NCBI RefSeq assembly: GCF_017876675.1
Contig: NZ_JAGIOI010000001.1
Span: forward strand, 3,844,001-3,908,000
Length of the DNA stretch: 64,000 nucleotides
Direction of reading: 5' to 3'
Origin: Arthrobacter stackebrandtii
Lineage (GTDB): Bacteria; Actinomycetota; Actinomycetes; Actinomycetales; Micrococcaceae
Made by a program: the position numbers and the translations under genes. Position 1 is the first letter of the stretch. The number at the start of each line of letters is the position of its first letter. Below the pieces are notes generated by a model. The model saw only the letters and a list, made by a program, of their open reading frames with translations. It did no database searches and had not been told where the DNA came from. Positions 47,106 through 56,028 of the stretch are shown one piece after another.

Positions 47106-48538
47106 GGGCTGGGCTTGTAGTCCTTGAGGAAGACGCCGTACTGGTCCTCGCCGGACTCGCCCATGACAATCGGGTCATAGACGCGGGCGGCGCCGTCCAC
47201 CAGGTCGAGCGGGGCATGGAAACCCTCCTCGGCGAGGCGGACCTTGGTGTAGTGCGGGCGTTCGTCGGTGATCCAGCCCGTGTCCACGGCCGTCATCAGG
47301 ATGCCGTCGGTGTCGAGCATTTCCTTGGCGCTGGTGCGCGTGAGCATGTTCAGCGCGGCCTTGGCCATGTTGGTGTGCGGGTGTCCGGGGCCCTTGTAGG
47401 CGCGGGAGAACTGGCCCTCCATGGCGGAGACGTTGACAATGTACTTTCGGTGCGCCGGGGAGGCTGCCAGGGCCGGGCGCAGGCGCGAAACCAGCAGGAA
47501 CGGGGCCGTGACGTTGCACAGCTGGACTTCGAGCATCTCCAGCGGGTCAACCTGGTCAACCACCTGCGTCCAGGAGTTGATGGTGGCCAGGTCAGGGACC
47601 AGGCCGCCGGCGTCGATGGCCGTGCCGGCCTCTATGCGCTCCAGCGAAGCCGAACCCATGGACAGCGCCAGCGAGGCAATTTCGTCCCCGGCCAGCTTCG
47701 GGTGCTCCATCATTTGCGTGGCCAGGGCCAGGGGGTGCTTGTCATGGGCGTGGCCAAAGGTGACCAGCTCGGGCATGGGGGCGTCCGTGGGGAGGTCCTC
47801 CAGCTCGGCATCGATGAGCGGCTTGAAGGCGTTGCCGGAGCGGCGCACCGTCTGGGCGGCATTGTTGATGATGATGTCCAGCGGGCCGGCCTCATTGAGG
47901 GAGTCGGCCAGGGCCACAACCTGGGTGGGGTCGCGCAGGTCGATGCCCACGATCCGGAGTCGGTGGAGCCACTCGCCTGAGTCTTCCATGGCTGCGAAGC
48001 GCCGGGCGGCGTCCTTGGGGAAGCGGGTCGTGATGGTGGTGTGGGCGCCGTCGCGGAGCAGGCGCAGGGCAATGTACATGCCGATCTTGGCCCGGCCGCC
48101 CGTCAGGAGGGCACGCTTGCCGCTGAGGTCGGTCCGCGCGTCGCGCTTTGAATGGTTGAAGGCGGCACAGTCCGGGCACAACTGGTGGTAGAAGGCATCC
48201 ACGAGCGTGTAGTGCTGCTTGCAGATGTAGCAGGGCCGGGAACGGATGAGCGTGCCCGCAGATTCACCGGTGGTGGACGGCTGGAGCTTGTTTCCCCGCG
48301 TTTCGTCGTCTATCCGGTCCGGCGCCGCGGTGGCGGTCAATGCAATGACGGCCTTGTCGGCATCGTTGACGGCATCGCGCTTGACGTTGCGGCGGTGCCG
48401 CTTGACGGCCTTGAACATTTTTCCGGTGGCCCGGCGCACCGACACGTAGTCGGGATGTTCTTCGTCGTAGACGTGGATGGTTTCCAGAACCTTGATGCAG
48501 TTTTGGATTTCTTCAGGGGTCAAATCGGGGGCGCTCAC
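47099..48538 (-). CDS. SDR-family protein with N-terminal zinc ribbon
   Basis: This 479-residue protein has an N-terminal helical part (residues 1-95), then a four-Cys ribbon (CYICKQHYTLVDAFYHQLC and PDC following), then a short-chain dehydrogenase domain with TGGRAKIGMYIALRLL and IIINNAAQTVRR. In the catalytic part GPGHPHTNMAKAALNML the position of the Tyr four before Lys is Thr, so classical SDR chemistry is doubtful. Similar zinc-ribbon SDRs occur in varied bacteria; I know no tested function. The start is the last good ATG in frame. Confidence 0.82.
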   Translation of the reverse strand: MSAPDLTPEEIQNCIKVLETIHVYDEEHPDYVSVRRATGKMFKAVKRHRRNVKRDAVNDADKAVIALTATAAPDRIDDETRGNKLQPSTTGESAGTLIRSRPCYICKQHYTLVDAFYHQLCPDCAAFNHSKRDARTDLSGKRALLTGGRAKIGMYIALRLLRDGAHTTITTRFPKDAARRFAAMEDSGEWLHRLRIVGIDLRDPTQVVALADSLNEAGPLDIIINNAAQTVRRSGNAFKPLIDAELEDLPTDAPMPELVTFGHAHDKHPLALATQMMEHPKLAGDEIASLALSMGSASLERIEAGTAIDAGGLVPDLATINSWTQVVDQVDPLEMLEVQLCNVTAPFLLVSRLRPALAASPAHRKYIVNVSAMEGQFSRAYKGPGHPHTNMAKAALNMLTRTSAKEMLDTDGILMTAVDTGWITDERPHYTKVRLAEEGFHAPLDLVDGAARVYDPIVMGESGEDQYGVFLKDYKPSPW

Positions 48539-48583
48539 TCCACAATGTTAGCCTCTCGGCGGCGCCCCCGATCCCCGCGGGCA

Positions 48584-49993
48584 TTAGCCGCCCGTCACCG
48601 AGTTGACGACCTTGACCTGGTTCTCCACGATCTTGTCAACGGTTTCCTGGGCAAGCTGGTCCCGTTCCACCGCCGTGGCCAGCGCTTCCGGGAGTTCGGC
48701 CGCAGCCGCCCGTGCCAGCTCGATCTCTCGCTCATCCGGCGGCGAGACCACCTGGCCCTTGCTGAGGACGGTCAGGCCCGACTCGGTGATGGTGAATCCC
48801 CGGGCCCGGTCAAGGTCCGGGTCGACGCCGATGGTCGCCCCTGCGGGCACCTTCACGTTTTTGTCGATGATGGCGCGGCGCACAACGGCACCCGGGCCAA
48901 TCGTGACCTTGTCGAGGAGGACAGATGCCTGCACGCGTGCACCGGCGCCGATGTAGACATCGTTCGAGAGCACGGAATTTTCCACGACACCTCCGGAGAC
49001 CACGACGCCGGGGGCGACAATCGAGTCCAGCGCCGCGCCCACCGAGTTCTGCTCACCCCGGACAAACTTGGCCGGCGGCGAGGTGGTGTTCCTGGTGAAG
49101 ATCGGCCAGGCCCTGTTGTAGAGGTTGAAGATGGGCACCGGCGAGATCAGGTCCATGTGTGCGTCGTAGTAGGAGTCGAGCGTGCCCACATCGCGCCAGT
49201 AGTTGCGGTCGCGGTCTGTGGCGTCCGGGATGTCGTTGGTGGAGAAGTCGTAGACAAAGGCTTCGCCGCGGTTCACAAAGTAGGGGATGATGTCCCCGCC
49301 CATGTCATTTTTCGTGTCGTTGTTTACTGCGTCCAGCTCGAGGGCCTCGACCAGCGCATCCGTGTCAAAGACGTAGTTGCCCATGGATGCCAGGAACTGA
49401 TCGGGGGCGTCTGCCAGGCCGGGGGTGGAATCCGGCTTCTCAACGAACGCCGCAATCTTGTGTGCGCCGACCGCACCGGCGACCGGATCGCCGTCGACCT
49501 CGATGACGCCAAACTGGTTTGCCATATCCAGTGGCTGCCGAACCGCTGCGACCGTGGCCCGTGCACCTGAATTGATATGGCTCTGAACCATTTGTTCAAA
49601 GTCCATCCGGTATACGTGATCGGCACCGACCACCACCACAATGTCCGGCTCGGCGTCCCCGATCAGGTTCATTGACTGGTAGATGGCATTGGCGCTGCCA
49701 AGGAACCAACTCTTGCCGCGGCGCTGCTGGGCCGGCACCGACGCGACGTAGTTGCCCAGTTGGGTGGACATCCGCCATGTCTCTGAAATGTGGCGGTCCA
49801 GGCTGTGCGACTTGTACTGGGTCAGCACCACAATTTTGAAATATCCCGAGTTTGCCAGGTTGGACAATGCGAAATCGACCAACCGGAATCCTGCGAATGG
49901 AACAGCAGGTTTTGCGCGGTCCGCTGTCAAGGGCATCAACCTCTTGCCCTCACCGCCTGCCAACACGATCGCCAGAACTTTCTTTACTGACAT
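48584..49993 (-). CDS. glgC: Glucose-1-phosphate adenylyltransferase
   Basis: The 469-residue enzyme makes ADP-glucose from ATP and glucose 1-phosphate. The nucleotide loop [23 protein letters not shown], the catalytic Asp region [14 protein letters not shown] and the sugar-binding FVEKPDS are complete; a C-terminal left-handed beta-helix (about residues 310-420) shows [15 protein letters not shown]-type repeats. GGAGG lies 7 to 8 bases before the ATG at 49993. It is divergent from glgA, 105 bases away, whose product uses ADP-glucose. Confidence 0.96.
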   Translation of the reverse strand: MSVKKVLAIVLAGGEGKRLMPLTADRAKPAVPFAGFRLVDFALSNLANSGYFKIVVLTQYKSHSLDRHISETWRMSTQLGNYVASVPAQQRRGKSWFLGSANAIYQSMNLIGDAEPDIVVVVGADHVYRMDFEQMVQSHINSGARATVAAVRQPLDMANQFGVIEVDGDPVAGAVGAHKIAAFVEKPDSTPGLADAPDQFLASMGNYVFDTDALVEALELDAVNNDTKNDMGGDIIPYFVNRGEAFVYDFSTNDIPDATDRDRNYWRDVGTLDSYYDAHMDLISPVPIFNLYNRAWPIFTRNTTSPPAKFVRGEQNSVGAALDSIVAPGVVVSGGVVENSVLSNDVYIGAGARVQASVLLDKVTIGPGAVVRRAIIDKNVKVPAGATIGVDPDLDRARGFTITESGLTVLSKGQVVSPPDEREIELARAAAAELPEALATAVERDQLAQETVDKIVENQVKVVNSVTGG

Positions 49994-50098
49994 GATCAAA
50001 CCTCCGACAGCTTCGTTGATGCACTTTGTTGTCCCCCGATAACGGTCACAACAACTTCACACTAGAACAAATGTGTTCCGACAGACTACCTTGAGACT

Positions 50099-51298
50099 GT
50101 GCGTATAGATATTGTGACGAAAGAGTTTCCGCCCGAGATTTACGGGGGAGCCGGCGTGCATGTGGCCGAGCTCAGCCGTGTCTTGGCCAGCCGGGCAGAG
50201 TTGCGCGTTCATGCTTTTGGAAATGAACGTTTGACGAATTTTCATGGCGCGGAAGTCATGTCGTACCAAAATCTTCCCGAACTTGACAATGCCAATGCGG
50301 CAGTCCAGACTATGGGCGTCGATCTGCAGATGGTGTCCGCGATCGCCGGCTCCGATCTGGTTCATTCGCACACCTGGTACGCCAACATGGCCGGCCACAT
50401 AGCGTCGCTTCTCCACGGCATTCCGCATGTGCTCAGCGCCCACAGCCTGGAGCCCCTGCGTCCCTGGAAGGCTGAACAGCTTGGCGGCGGCTACGCTGTC
50501 TCGTCGTGGGTGGAGAAAACCGCCTACGAAGGCGCTGCTGCGATCATCGCGGTCTCCGACGGCATGCGCAAGGACATCCTGCGCAGCTACCCGGATGTGG
50601 ACCCTGCCAAGGTCAAGGTAATCCACAACGGCATTGACGTGGCCGCCTGGCAGCGCGATGAGAAGGACGACGTCGTGCGTTCCCTTGGGATTGACCCTGA
50701 CCGTCCCAGCGTTGTGTGGGTTGGCCGCGTGACGCGCCAGAAGGGTGTGCCGTACCTTTTGAAGGCGGCGGCCTCCCTTCCTCCGGAGGTGCAGCTCGTA
50801 CTGTGTGCCGGTGCCGCAGACACGCCTGCTCTGGGTGCCGAGGTCAACGAGCTGATTGAGGGGCTCAAGGCCCAGCGCGACGGTGTGATTGTCATTGAGC
50901 GGATGCTGCCGCGGGCTGAGCTGATCCAGGTGCTCAGTCATGCAACGGTCTTCGCATGCCCGTCCATCTACGAGCCCCTCGGGATCGTGAACCTTGAGGC
51001 CATGGCCTGCGGCGCGGCAGTCGTCGCCAGCGCAACGGGCGGCATCCCTGAAGTGGTCGCCCACGGTGAAACCGGTTTGCTCGTTCCGCTGGAGCAGGTC
51101 AGTGACGGCACCGGAACTCCGTTGGATCCGGAGAAGTTTGTGGCCGACTTTGCTGCCGCAATGATCGAGGTTGTCAACGACCCCGCCCGGGCCCGGGCCA
51201 TGGGGGAGAAGGGGCGCCAGCGCGCCACCGACTTATTCTCCTGGGAATCAATTGTTGAACAGACCCTCGACGTGTACCAGAGCGTCCTGCCGCAGTAG
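50099..51298 (+). CDS. glgA: Glycogen synthase/ADP-glucose:glucose-1-phosphate transferase
   Basis: The 399-residue GT4-family glycosyltransferase has the N-terminal TKEFPPEIYGGAGVHVAELS and the C-terminal donor-binding FACPSIYEPLGIVNLEAMACG with the conserved Glu pair. The M. tuberculosis homologue (Rv1212c, GlgM) makes maltose 1-phosphate from ADP-glucose and glucose 1-phosphate, so this may be the real role. The GTG start has no ribosome site and may be leaderless. glgC is divergent. A strong terminator follows. Confidence 0.94.
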   Translation: MRIDIVTKEFPPEIYGGAGVHVAELSRVLASRAELRVHAFGNERLTNFHGAEVMSYQNLPELDNANAAVQTMGVDLQMVSAIAGSDLVHSHTWYANMAGHIASLLHGIPHVLSAHSLEPLRPWKAEQLGGGYAVSSWVEKTAYEGAAAIIAVSDGMRKDILRSYPDVDPAKVKVIHNGIDVAAWQRDEKDDVVRSLGIDPDRPSVVWVGRVTRQKGVPYLLKAAASLPPEVQLVLCAGAADTPALGAEVNELIEGLKAQRDGVIVIERMLPRAELIQVLSHATVFACPSIYEPLGIVNLEAMACGAAVVASATGGIPEVVAHGETGLLVPLEQVSDGTGTPLDPEKFVADFAAAMIEVVNDPARARAMGEKGRQRATDLFSWESIVEQTLDVYQSVLPQ

Positions 51299-51331
51299 GC
51301 ATTCTTGGCTGGCTTCAGCCGTCGCAACAAT

Positions 51332-51368
51332 AAACCAGCCGTCACCATGAATTGGTGGCGGCTGGTTT
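51332..51368 (+). terminator. glgA terminator
   Basis: A 16-bp stem with one wobble (51332-51347 with 51353-51368) and the loop TGAAT is followed by a run of T residues (six in all, three within the stem end). It lies 33 bases after the glgA stop and could also stop the converging DUF222 gene. Confidence 0.9.
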
Positions 51369-51413
51369 TTTGCTGTCTGCATTTCGGCTGAGGTGGCCCA
51401 GTTGGGTGGGTGT

Positions 51414-53650
51414 TTACCGTTGGTCGTGGTTGTTGGGGGTGGTGTTGGTGGGTGTTGGTGGTGTGGGGTTGTTGAGGCCGTGGTGGTAGGTGTTGCGCAG
51501 GGGTGTTTGGGTGGGATCGATGGTGGGTGGGGGTGTGTAGTAGGGGGTGCCGGTGATGAGTTGGAGGGTCCATTGGCTGTTGTGGAGCAGGGTGTGGTGG
51601 CGGCTGCAGAGCAGGGCGGCGTTGTTGAGATTGGTTTCTCCTCCGTGTTGCCAGGGGGTGATGTGGTGGGCTTCGCAGTGGGTGGCGGGGGCTTGGCAGC
51701 CGGGGAAGGTGCAGCCGAGGTCGCGGGAGTAGAGGAGTTTGTGTTGGAGGGGGGGGTGAAGAGGCGTTGGGTGCGGCCGGCGTTGATGATGGTTTGGCCT
51801 TGCCCGTAGGTGAGGCGGGTGATGTCGGGGTCGCAGAGGGTGGTGTTGAACAGGGAGAGGGGCATGGGGCCGGAGTGGGTGGTGTAGGCGGTGCCGGTGC
51901 CGTCGGTGCGGGTGAGGTCTGCTTCGCTGCAGGTGATGATGAGTTGGGATTTTAGGCCGCCGTTGACTGGCAGGGTGTTGGCGCGGGAGGCGAGCTTGAG
52001 GCTGGAGACGAGTCCGTCGAGGAGTTTTTGTCCGTGGGTGCGTTCGTCTCTGGCGGCCGGGGCGGTGGTGGGGTCGGTGGTGTCCAGGCCGGGGAGTTCT
52101 TGGTTGCTGCCGGGTTCCGGGATTGGGATGCCGTCGATGAGGTGGGGCCAGGGCGGGATGGGTTCGTGCCCGTCCCCGGCCGAATCGTCATCGTCGGGGC
52201 GGGTGTCATCGCCGAGCCTGCCGCCGTACCAGCCCGGCCCAAACCCGTCTCCGCCGGCCGGCCCGGCATCCTGCTGATCGTCCTCGGGATCCTTGAATCC
52301 TGCATCGTGGCTGCCGGTGTCCGGTCCCGGGTCGTGGGCAGGGTCCTGTCCTGTGCCTTGGTGGGGGTCCTGTTCCGGGTCGTGCCCGGTGGTCGTGGCT
52401 GGTGGTGTGCCGCGGCCGGGTGGCTGGCTGCCGCTGCCGCTGCCGCTGCCGGTGCTGGTGGCGGGGGCGCGGCCGTTGCCGGTGCTGTCACCGGTCCGGG
52501 CACCTTTGCTGGTCTCGGTGCTGTCGTGAGGGGTGCCGGTGGATCCGTCGCTGTCGGCGCCATCGGTGCCGCTGTTGTCGGCAGGGGTGTTGAGGTAGTG
52601 GGTGGTGGTGGCGAGGTGGTCGAGCAGGTTTCCCTGGCCGTCCATGACCGAGTCACTGCCGCCGCCGGTGCCGTGGTCGGTGGTGTTGTTGTCTCCGCCG
52701 CCGCTGGTGCTGGTGCCGGTGCCGGTGCCGTTGGTGCGGTCGCTGTTGTTGTCACCGTTGTTGGTGGTGTTGATGTCTTTGTGGTGGTTGGGGTTGGTGG
52801 CGTGGCTGATGGTGGCCATGATGTGTTCGTATTGTTCGATGGTGCAGTGGCCGTAGATGCCGATGAGTCCGCGGCGGGGTTTGCGGAAGAACAGTCCTTG
52901 TTTGGCGTGCAGGTCGGCGGTGGAGGGTTTGCTGCCGTCGGGATCCAGGTTGGCCATGATGCGTTGACCCAGGGCGCGCAGGTCGGCGGGGCCGTGGGTG
53001 GTGGCGGTGGTGGTGAGGTCGTGTTCGATGGCCTCGGGAATGTCGGGGTTGATGCGTCCGTTGGCGGCGAGCCGGTCGGCTTCTTGGAGGAAGCCGAGCA
53101 CGGTGTGGGCTTGGTCGGTGTTGATGGTCCCGTCAGCCAGGGCGGTGCCCAGTTCCGGGTGGGCCGTCGGGGTTTCCGCGCCGCTGATGCCATCGATTCT
53201 GGGCAGGAGTTCTTCGGCGAGGAGGATGCGCCGGTAGGCGTCCCCGCGGGCCAGGTGCAGGGTTAGTTCGAGCAGGTCCGTGGTGTTTTTCGCCCCGGTG
53301 GCGGTGAAGCGGCCGGCGGCCACGCGCCGGTCCAGTTCCGCCGCGGCCTGGATCGCCAGGGCCTGGGCGAGGCGGGTGACTTCCTCCACGGCGCGGGCCC
53401 AGGCGACGCACTCGGCGTCGGTGAACGCGCCCGGGTCGACCCCGAACGCGGCCGCGGCGAACGGGTCATCCCCGCCGCCGGGCAAACCGCCGGTGTCGGG
53501 GGATTGGGCCCAGTCCGGGGGTGTGGTGGTCGGGGCGGCCATCGTGGCGAGGTCGGCGGCATGGTCCAGGAGCCGGTGCACCCTGTCACCGGCCGGTCCT
53601 GCCACTGTGGTGGGGTCCGTTTCTTCAGGCCCCATCGCCGTCGTCCTCAT
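51414..53650 (-). pseudogene. 13E12-repeat/DUF222-HNH endonuclease gene with frameshift
   Basis: The first 600 or so codons give a DUF222 domain (FTDAECVAWARAVEEVTRLAQ, ADLHAKQGLFFRKPRRGLIG), a long Gly/Asp/Thr/Pro-rich linker (52040-52800) and the start of the C-terminal part (LTYGQGQTIINAGRTQRLFTPP). At a run of eight G at 51749-51756 (C on the coding strand) the frame is lost. Adding one base restores a perfect HNH domain (GCTFPGCQAP, HCEAHHITPWQHGG, NLNNAALLCSRHHTLLH) that ends at 51414. Without it the frame runs to 51248 as nonsense and into glgA. The start may be the ATG at 53635, with AGGA before it. Confidence 0.88.
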
Positions 53651-53967
53651 ACATTCATTCTAATACAGGCCTCTGACAAGGTAGTTGGACATTGGTGCTG
53701 GTGGGGACAACCCACCCGGCAAGGGCCCCTGTGGAGGAACAACCACTCGGGTGCGGCTCTTGTTCGACCGTCTGTCCGCACCGGACGGCCCGTCTGGCCA
53801 AGCTTTGCGGTGCAAGGTTGGGTCGCTGGAGTCTGGCGTTGTCCTCTTGGACAAGGTTGTGGATAACTTATGGCAGGTTTTTGGCACTGAGTGTATTTTG
53901 GGATGACTGCTAGCGACAGGCGTCACTGTAGATGTCTGCCACTCATAACGACTTATGGGGGACCGCT
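53651..53967. other. 317-base gap before the broken lipoprotein gene
   Basis: This stretch carries the divergent promoters of the DUF222 and DUF6318-like genes. It is AT-richer at both ends. TTAGAAT at the edge of the DUF222 gene is a possible -10 for that gene. I see no gene, RNA or repeat in it. Confidence 0.5.
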
Positions 53968-54744
53968 ATGACCGGGCCGAACTTTACGACCGCCTACGCG
54001 CAGGGTGCACCCACAGAAGGCCAGCTGCCTGGGAGTGGTGCAGACTGCCGTGGGCCATCTAACGGCCGCGGCCGAGACGGCGCGCGGAGTGCAATGGGGC
54101 GAGCCGTCTTGGTTGCCGCGGCCCTGATTGCAGGTGTTTTGGCCTTGGTCGGATGTTCCACCCCACCAACGGCGACCCCTTCAAGCAGCACCGGTGCGGC
54201 TACTTCGGCGCCGGTAGAAAGCACCGCTCCGCCGCCGACCACCGCGGCCCCTGCGGTGTATAAGCCCGCTACAGACCAGGGGCCGGCCGAAAACGTCCCC
54301 GTGCCGGTACTGCCCGACAAGGCCAAGGAATTCAGCAAGGAAGGACTCATGGCCTTCACTGAATATTGGTACTCCACCCTCGGCTACGCATTCGAAACCG
54401 GTGACACTAAACCCATGACGGATATTACGGGTACGGGATGTCCCATTTGCTCAGTCATGACTAAGGCCGCTGTTGCGTGGCATGAGGAAGGGCGGTAGAT
54501 CGTCGGAGGGCAAATGATCGTCATTGACACTGCATCGTCATTCGCTTCGACTGATGACGGCATATATCAGGCCGTCGCCACGGTTCGTCAGAACCCAGTC
54601 AAGTATTTCCATGGGGATGGGACGCTAGCGGAGGACAAAGGCGCCACGCCCACAGTCAAAGACGTAATGTTTGCTACCTATGAGTCGGGTACGTGGACTG
54701 CCAACAACGTACTTCACATGCAAGGTAGCAAGGGTCATGATTAG
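53968..54744 (+). pseudogene. DUF6318-like lipoprotein gene with in-frame stop
   Basis: The frame codes for a cytosolic N-terminus, a membrane helix AVLVAAALIAGVLALVGC whose Cys sits in a lipobox, a Ser/Thr/Pro-rich linker and the domain KEFSKEGLMAFTEYWYSTLGYAFETG with GTGCPICSVM, as in DUF6318 lipoproteins. After HEEGR comes TAG (54496-54498), and the same frame then continues for 82 codons (IVGGQMIVIDTASSFAS to GSKGHD). A Trp codon (TGG) at that place would restore one frame, so a single-base nonsense change is likely. The start is the ATG behind GGGGGA. The function of the family is unknown. Confidence 0.75.
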
Positions 54745-55663
54745 GCCGCTCATACTCAGGGCTGTCATTGTGGTCGCAAGTGCTGTCGCCTTGATGCTAA
54801 TTGGTCCATCGAGTTCGATTGCGGATGAAACATCTCTTGAAACGCCCGTTTGGACCGATCCAGGCATTGAAACCGCAGCCGTATCGTTGATCCCAGGATC
54901 AGAAGATACCTATGTTGCTGCGCCTATTAGTGATTCGATTGACCCGTATATATGTGAGGCGCGCGTTGCCTGCACTGACGGCGACATCATTGATTTCCCT
55001 CAATGTCGGATCGTGATACCCGATTGTACGGCTGGCAAGGGAAGCCCGGATGGCGCGCCAGGCGATGTCATCTACTGGTATTTCGCGGACTCCACCAAGA
55101 GCCCGCCGGTCTGGACATTCTTCGATGGTCCCGTTTGCGTCTATGGCAAAGAAAGGCCCGTCGATGTTCTGGCGGAGATTGCCGGGCAGATCACCCATGA
55201 GTTCCAACAAGTGCCCATCGCCCCGGCGGTGATTGGTTCCCAGCCCGGCCCGCACACCCTGCGCGGCAGGGAAACCAACGTCTGGGCAGAAGCCGCCACC
55301 CAAAACTTCCAACTGAACCTCCTGGGCCAGGCCGTCACCATCACCGCCACCCCGGCCGCCTACACCTGGGACTACGGCGACGGCACCCTCTTCGGCCCCA
55401 CCGACGTCCACGGCGCACCCCTGCACGAAGACCGCATCGGCGAACAAACACGAACCAGCCACGTCTACACCGAAACCGGCGAAAAATACATCAACCTCAC
55501 CACCCACTTCAACGGCACCTACACCGTCAACGGCGGCCCCGAACTGCCCATCCCCGGCCAAGGCAACATCCCCTCAGCCCCGCTCTGGATCAAGGTCTGG
55601 CGCGCACAAATCAACCTCTACGCCGACAACTGCTTCGAAAACCCCAACGGCATCGGCTGCTAA
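54737..55663 (+). CDS. Secreted protein with PKD-like domain, function unknown
   Basis: This 308-residue product starts with a signal peptide (MIRPLILRAVIVVASAVAL, cleavage probably after about residue 30). It then has a mature part with four Cys (EARVACTDG, FPQCRIVIPDCTAG) and, around residues 205-240, a PKD-type segment TWDYGDGTLFGPTD followed by TRTSHVYTETGEKYINL. It ends in CFENPNGIGC. The gene overlaps the broken lipoprotein frame by 8 bases. Its first half is less GC-rich than the second, which hints at a mosaic origin. Such pairs of lipoprotein and PKD gene occur in Arthrobacter; role unknown. Confidence 0.75.
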   Translation: MIRPLILRAVIVVASAVALMLIGPSSSIADETSLETPVWTDPGIETAAVSLIPGSEDTYVAAPISDSIDPYICEARVACTDGDIIDFPQCRIVIPDCTAGKGSPDGAPGDVIYWYFADSTKSPPVWTFFDGPVCVYGKERPVDVLAEIAGQITHEFQQVPIAPAVIGSQPGPHTLRGRETNVWAEAATQNFQLNLLGQAVTITATPAAYTWDYGDGTLFGPTDVHGAPLHEDRIGEQTRTSHVYTETGEKYINLTTHFNGTYTVNGGPELPIPGQGNIPSAPLWIKVWRAQINLYADNCFENPNGIGC

Positions 55664-55732
55664 CCACGGCGCGCCAAGGATCTTCACGCCGCCAGAGATC
55701 ATGCATACGCACGCCCAGAAACCAGAGCGGTG

Positions 55733-55828
55733 CAATGCTGCGCCGGGGACAGGGAAAAAGCGACCAATGCTGCGACAGGGTCAGGGGAAAAGCGACCAAT
55801 GCTGCGACGGGGTCAGGGAAGAAGCAAC
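55733..55828. repeat. Three tandem 32-base units
   Basis: Units lie at 55733-55764, 55765-55796 and 55797-55828. Each begins CAATGCTGCG, has an AGGG core and ends in AAGC(G/A)AC. They differ at up to six positions. No spacers separate them, so this is a minisatellite and not a CRISPR array. The area lies between the PKD-like gene and the acyl-CoA oxidase gene. Confidence 0.9.
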
Positions 55829-55866
55829 CATGACTGCCAGGCTTGCCTGGAACTGTCCCAGGTTCC

Positions 55867-55995
55867 GTGAACCTCCACCAGCTCGGCGGCTGGGTCGAAG
55901 GCGGGCGCCAACCCATTCAGTCCGTGACGACCTCCCTTGAAAGCGACGTGCAAGGACGCTACGAGGTTGAGGCCACCTTTGATTCATCAAGGTGA
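55867..55995 (+). pseudogene. Possible gene remnant of 42 codons
   Basis: A frame beginning with GTG reads VNLHQLGGWVEGGRQPIQ and then SVTTSLESDVQGRYEVEATF before a TGA. It has good actinobacterial codon use but no ribosome site, so it looks like the tail of a lost gene. The rest of 55664-56028, apart from the 32-base repeats, holds nothing that I recognise. Confidence 0.35.
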
Positions 55996-56028
55996 CCTCC
56001 CGCCGTCGTGCTATAGGAGTAGAGGGAG

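Noticed and set aside
51248-51413. C-terminal extension of the DUF222 frame into glgA
   Set aside because: It is the out-of-frame tail after the homopolymer slip, low in complexity, and overlaps the end of glgA.
54496-54498. TAG read as pyrrolysine or a programmed read-through
   Set aside because: Nothing in the window supports a pyrrolysine system, and the neighbouring gene is also broken; a nonsense change is simpler.
55733-55828. CRISPR array
   Set aside because: The 32-base units are directly adjacent with no spacers, only three copies, and no cas gene is near.
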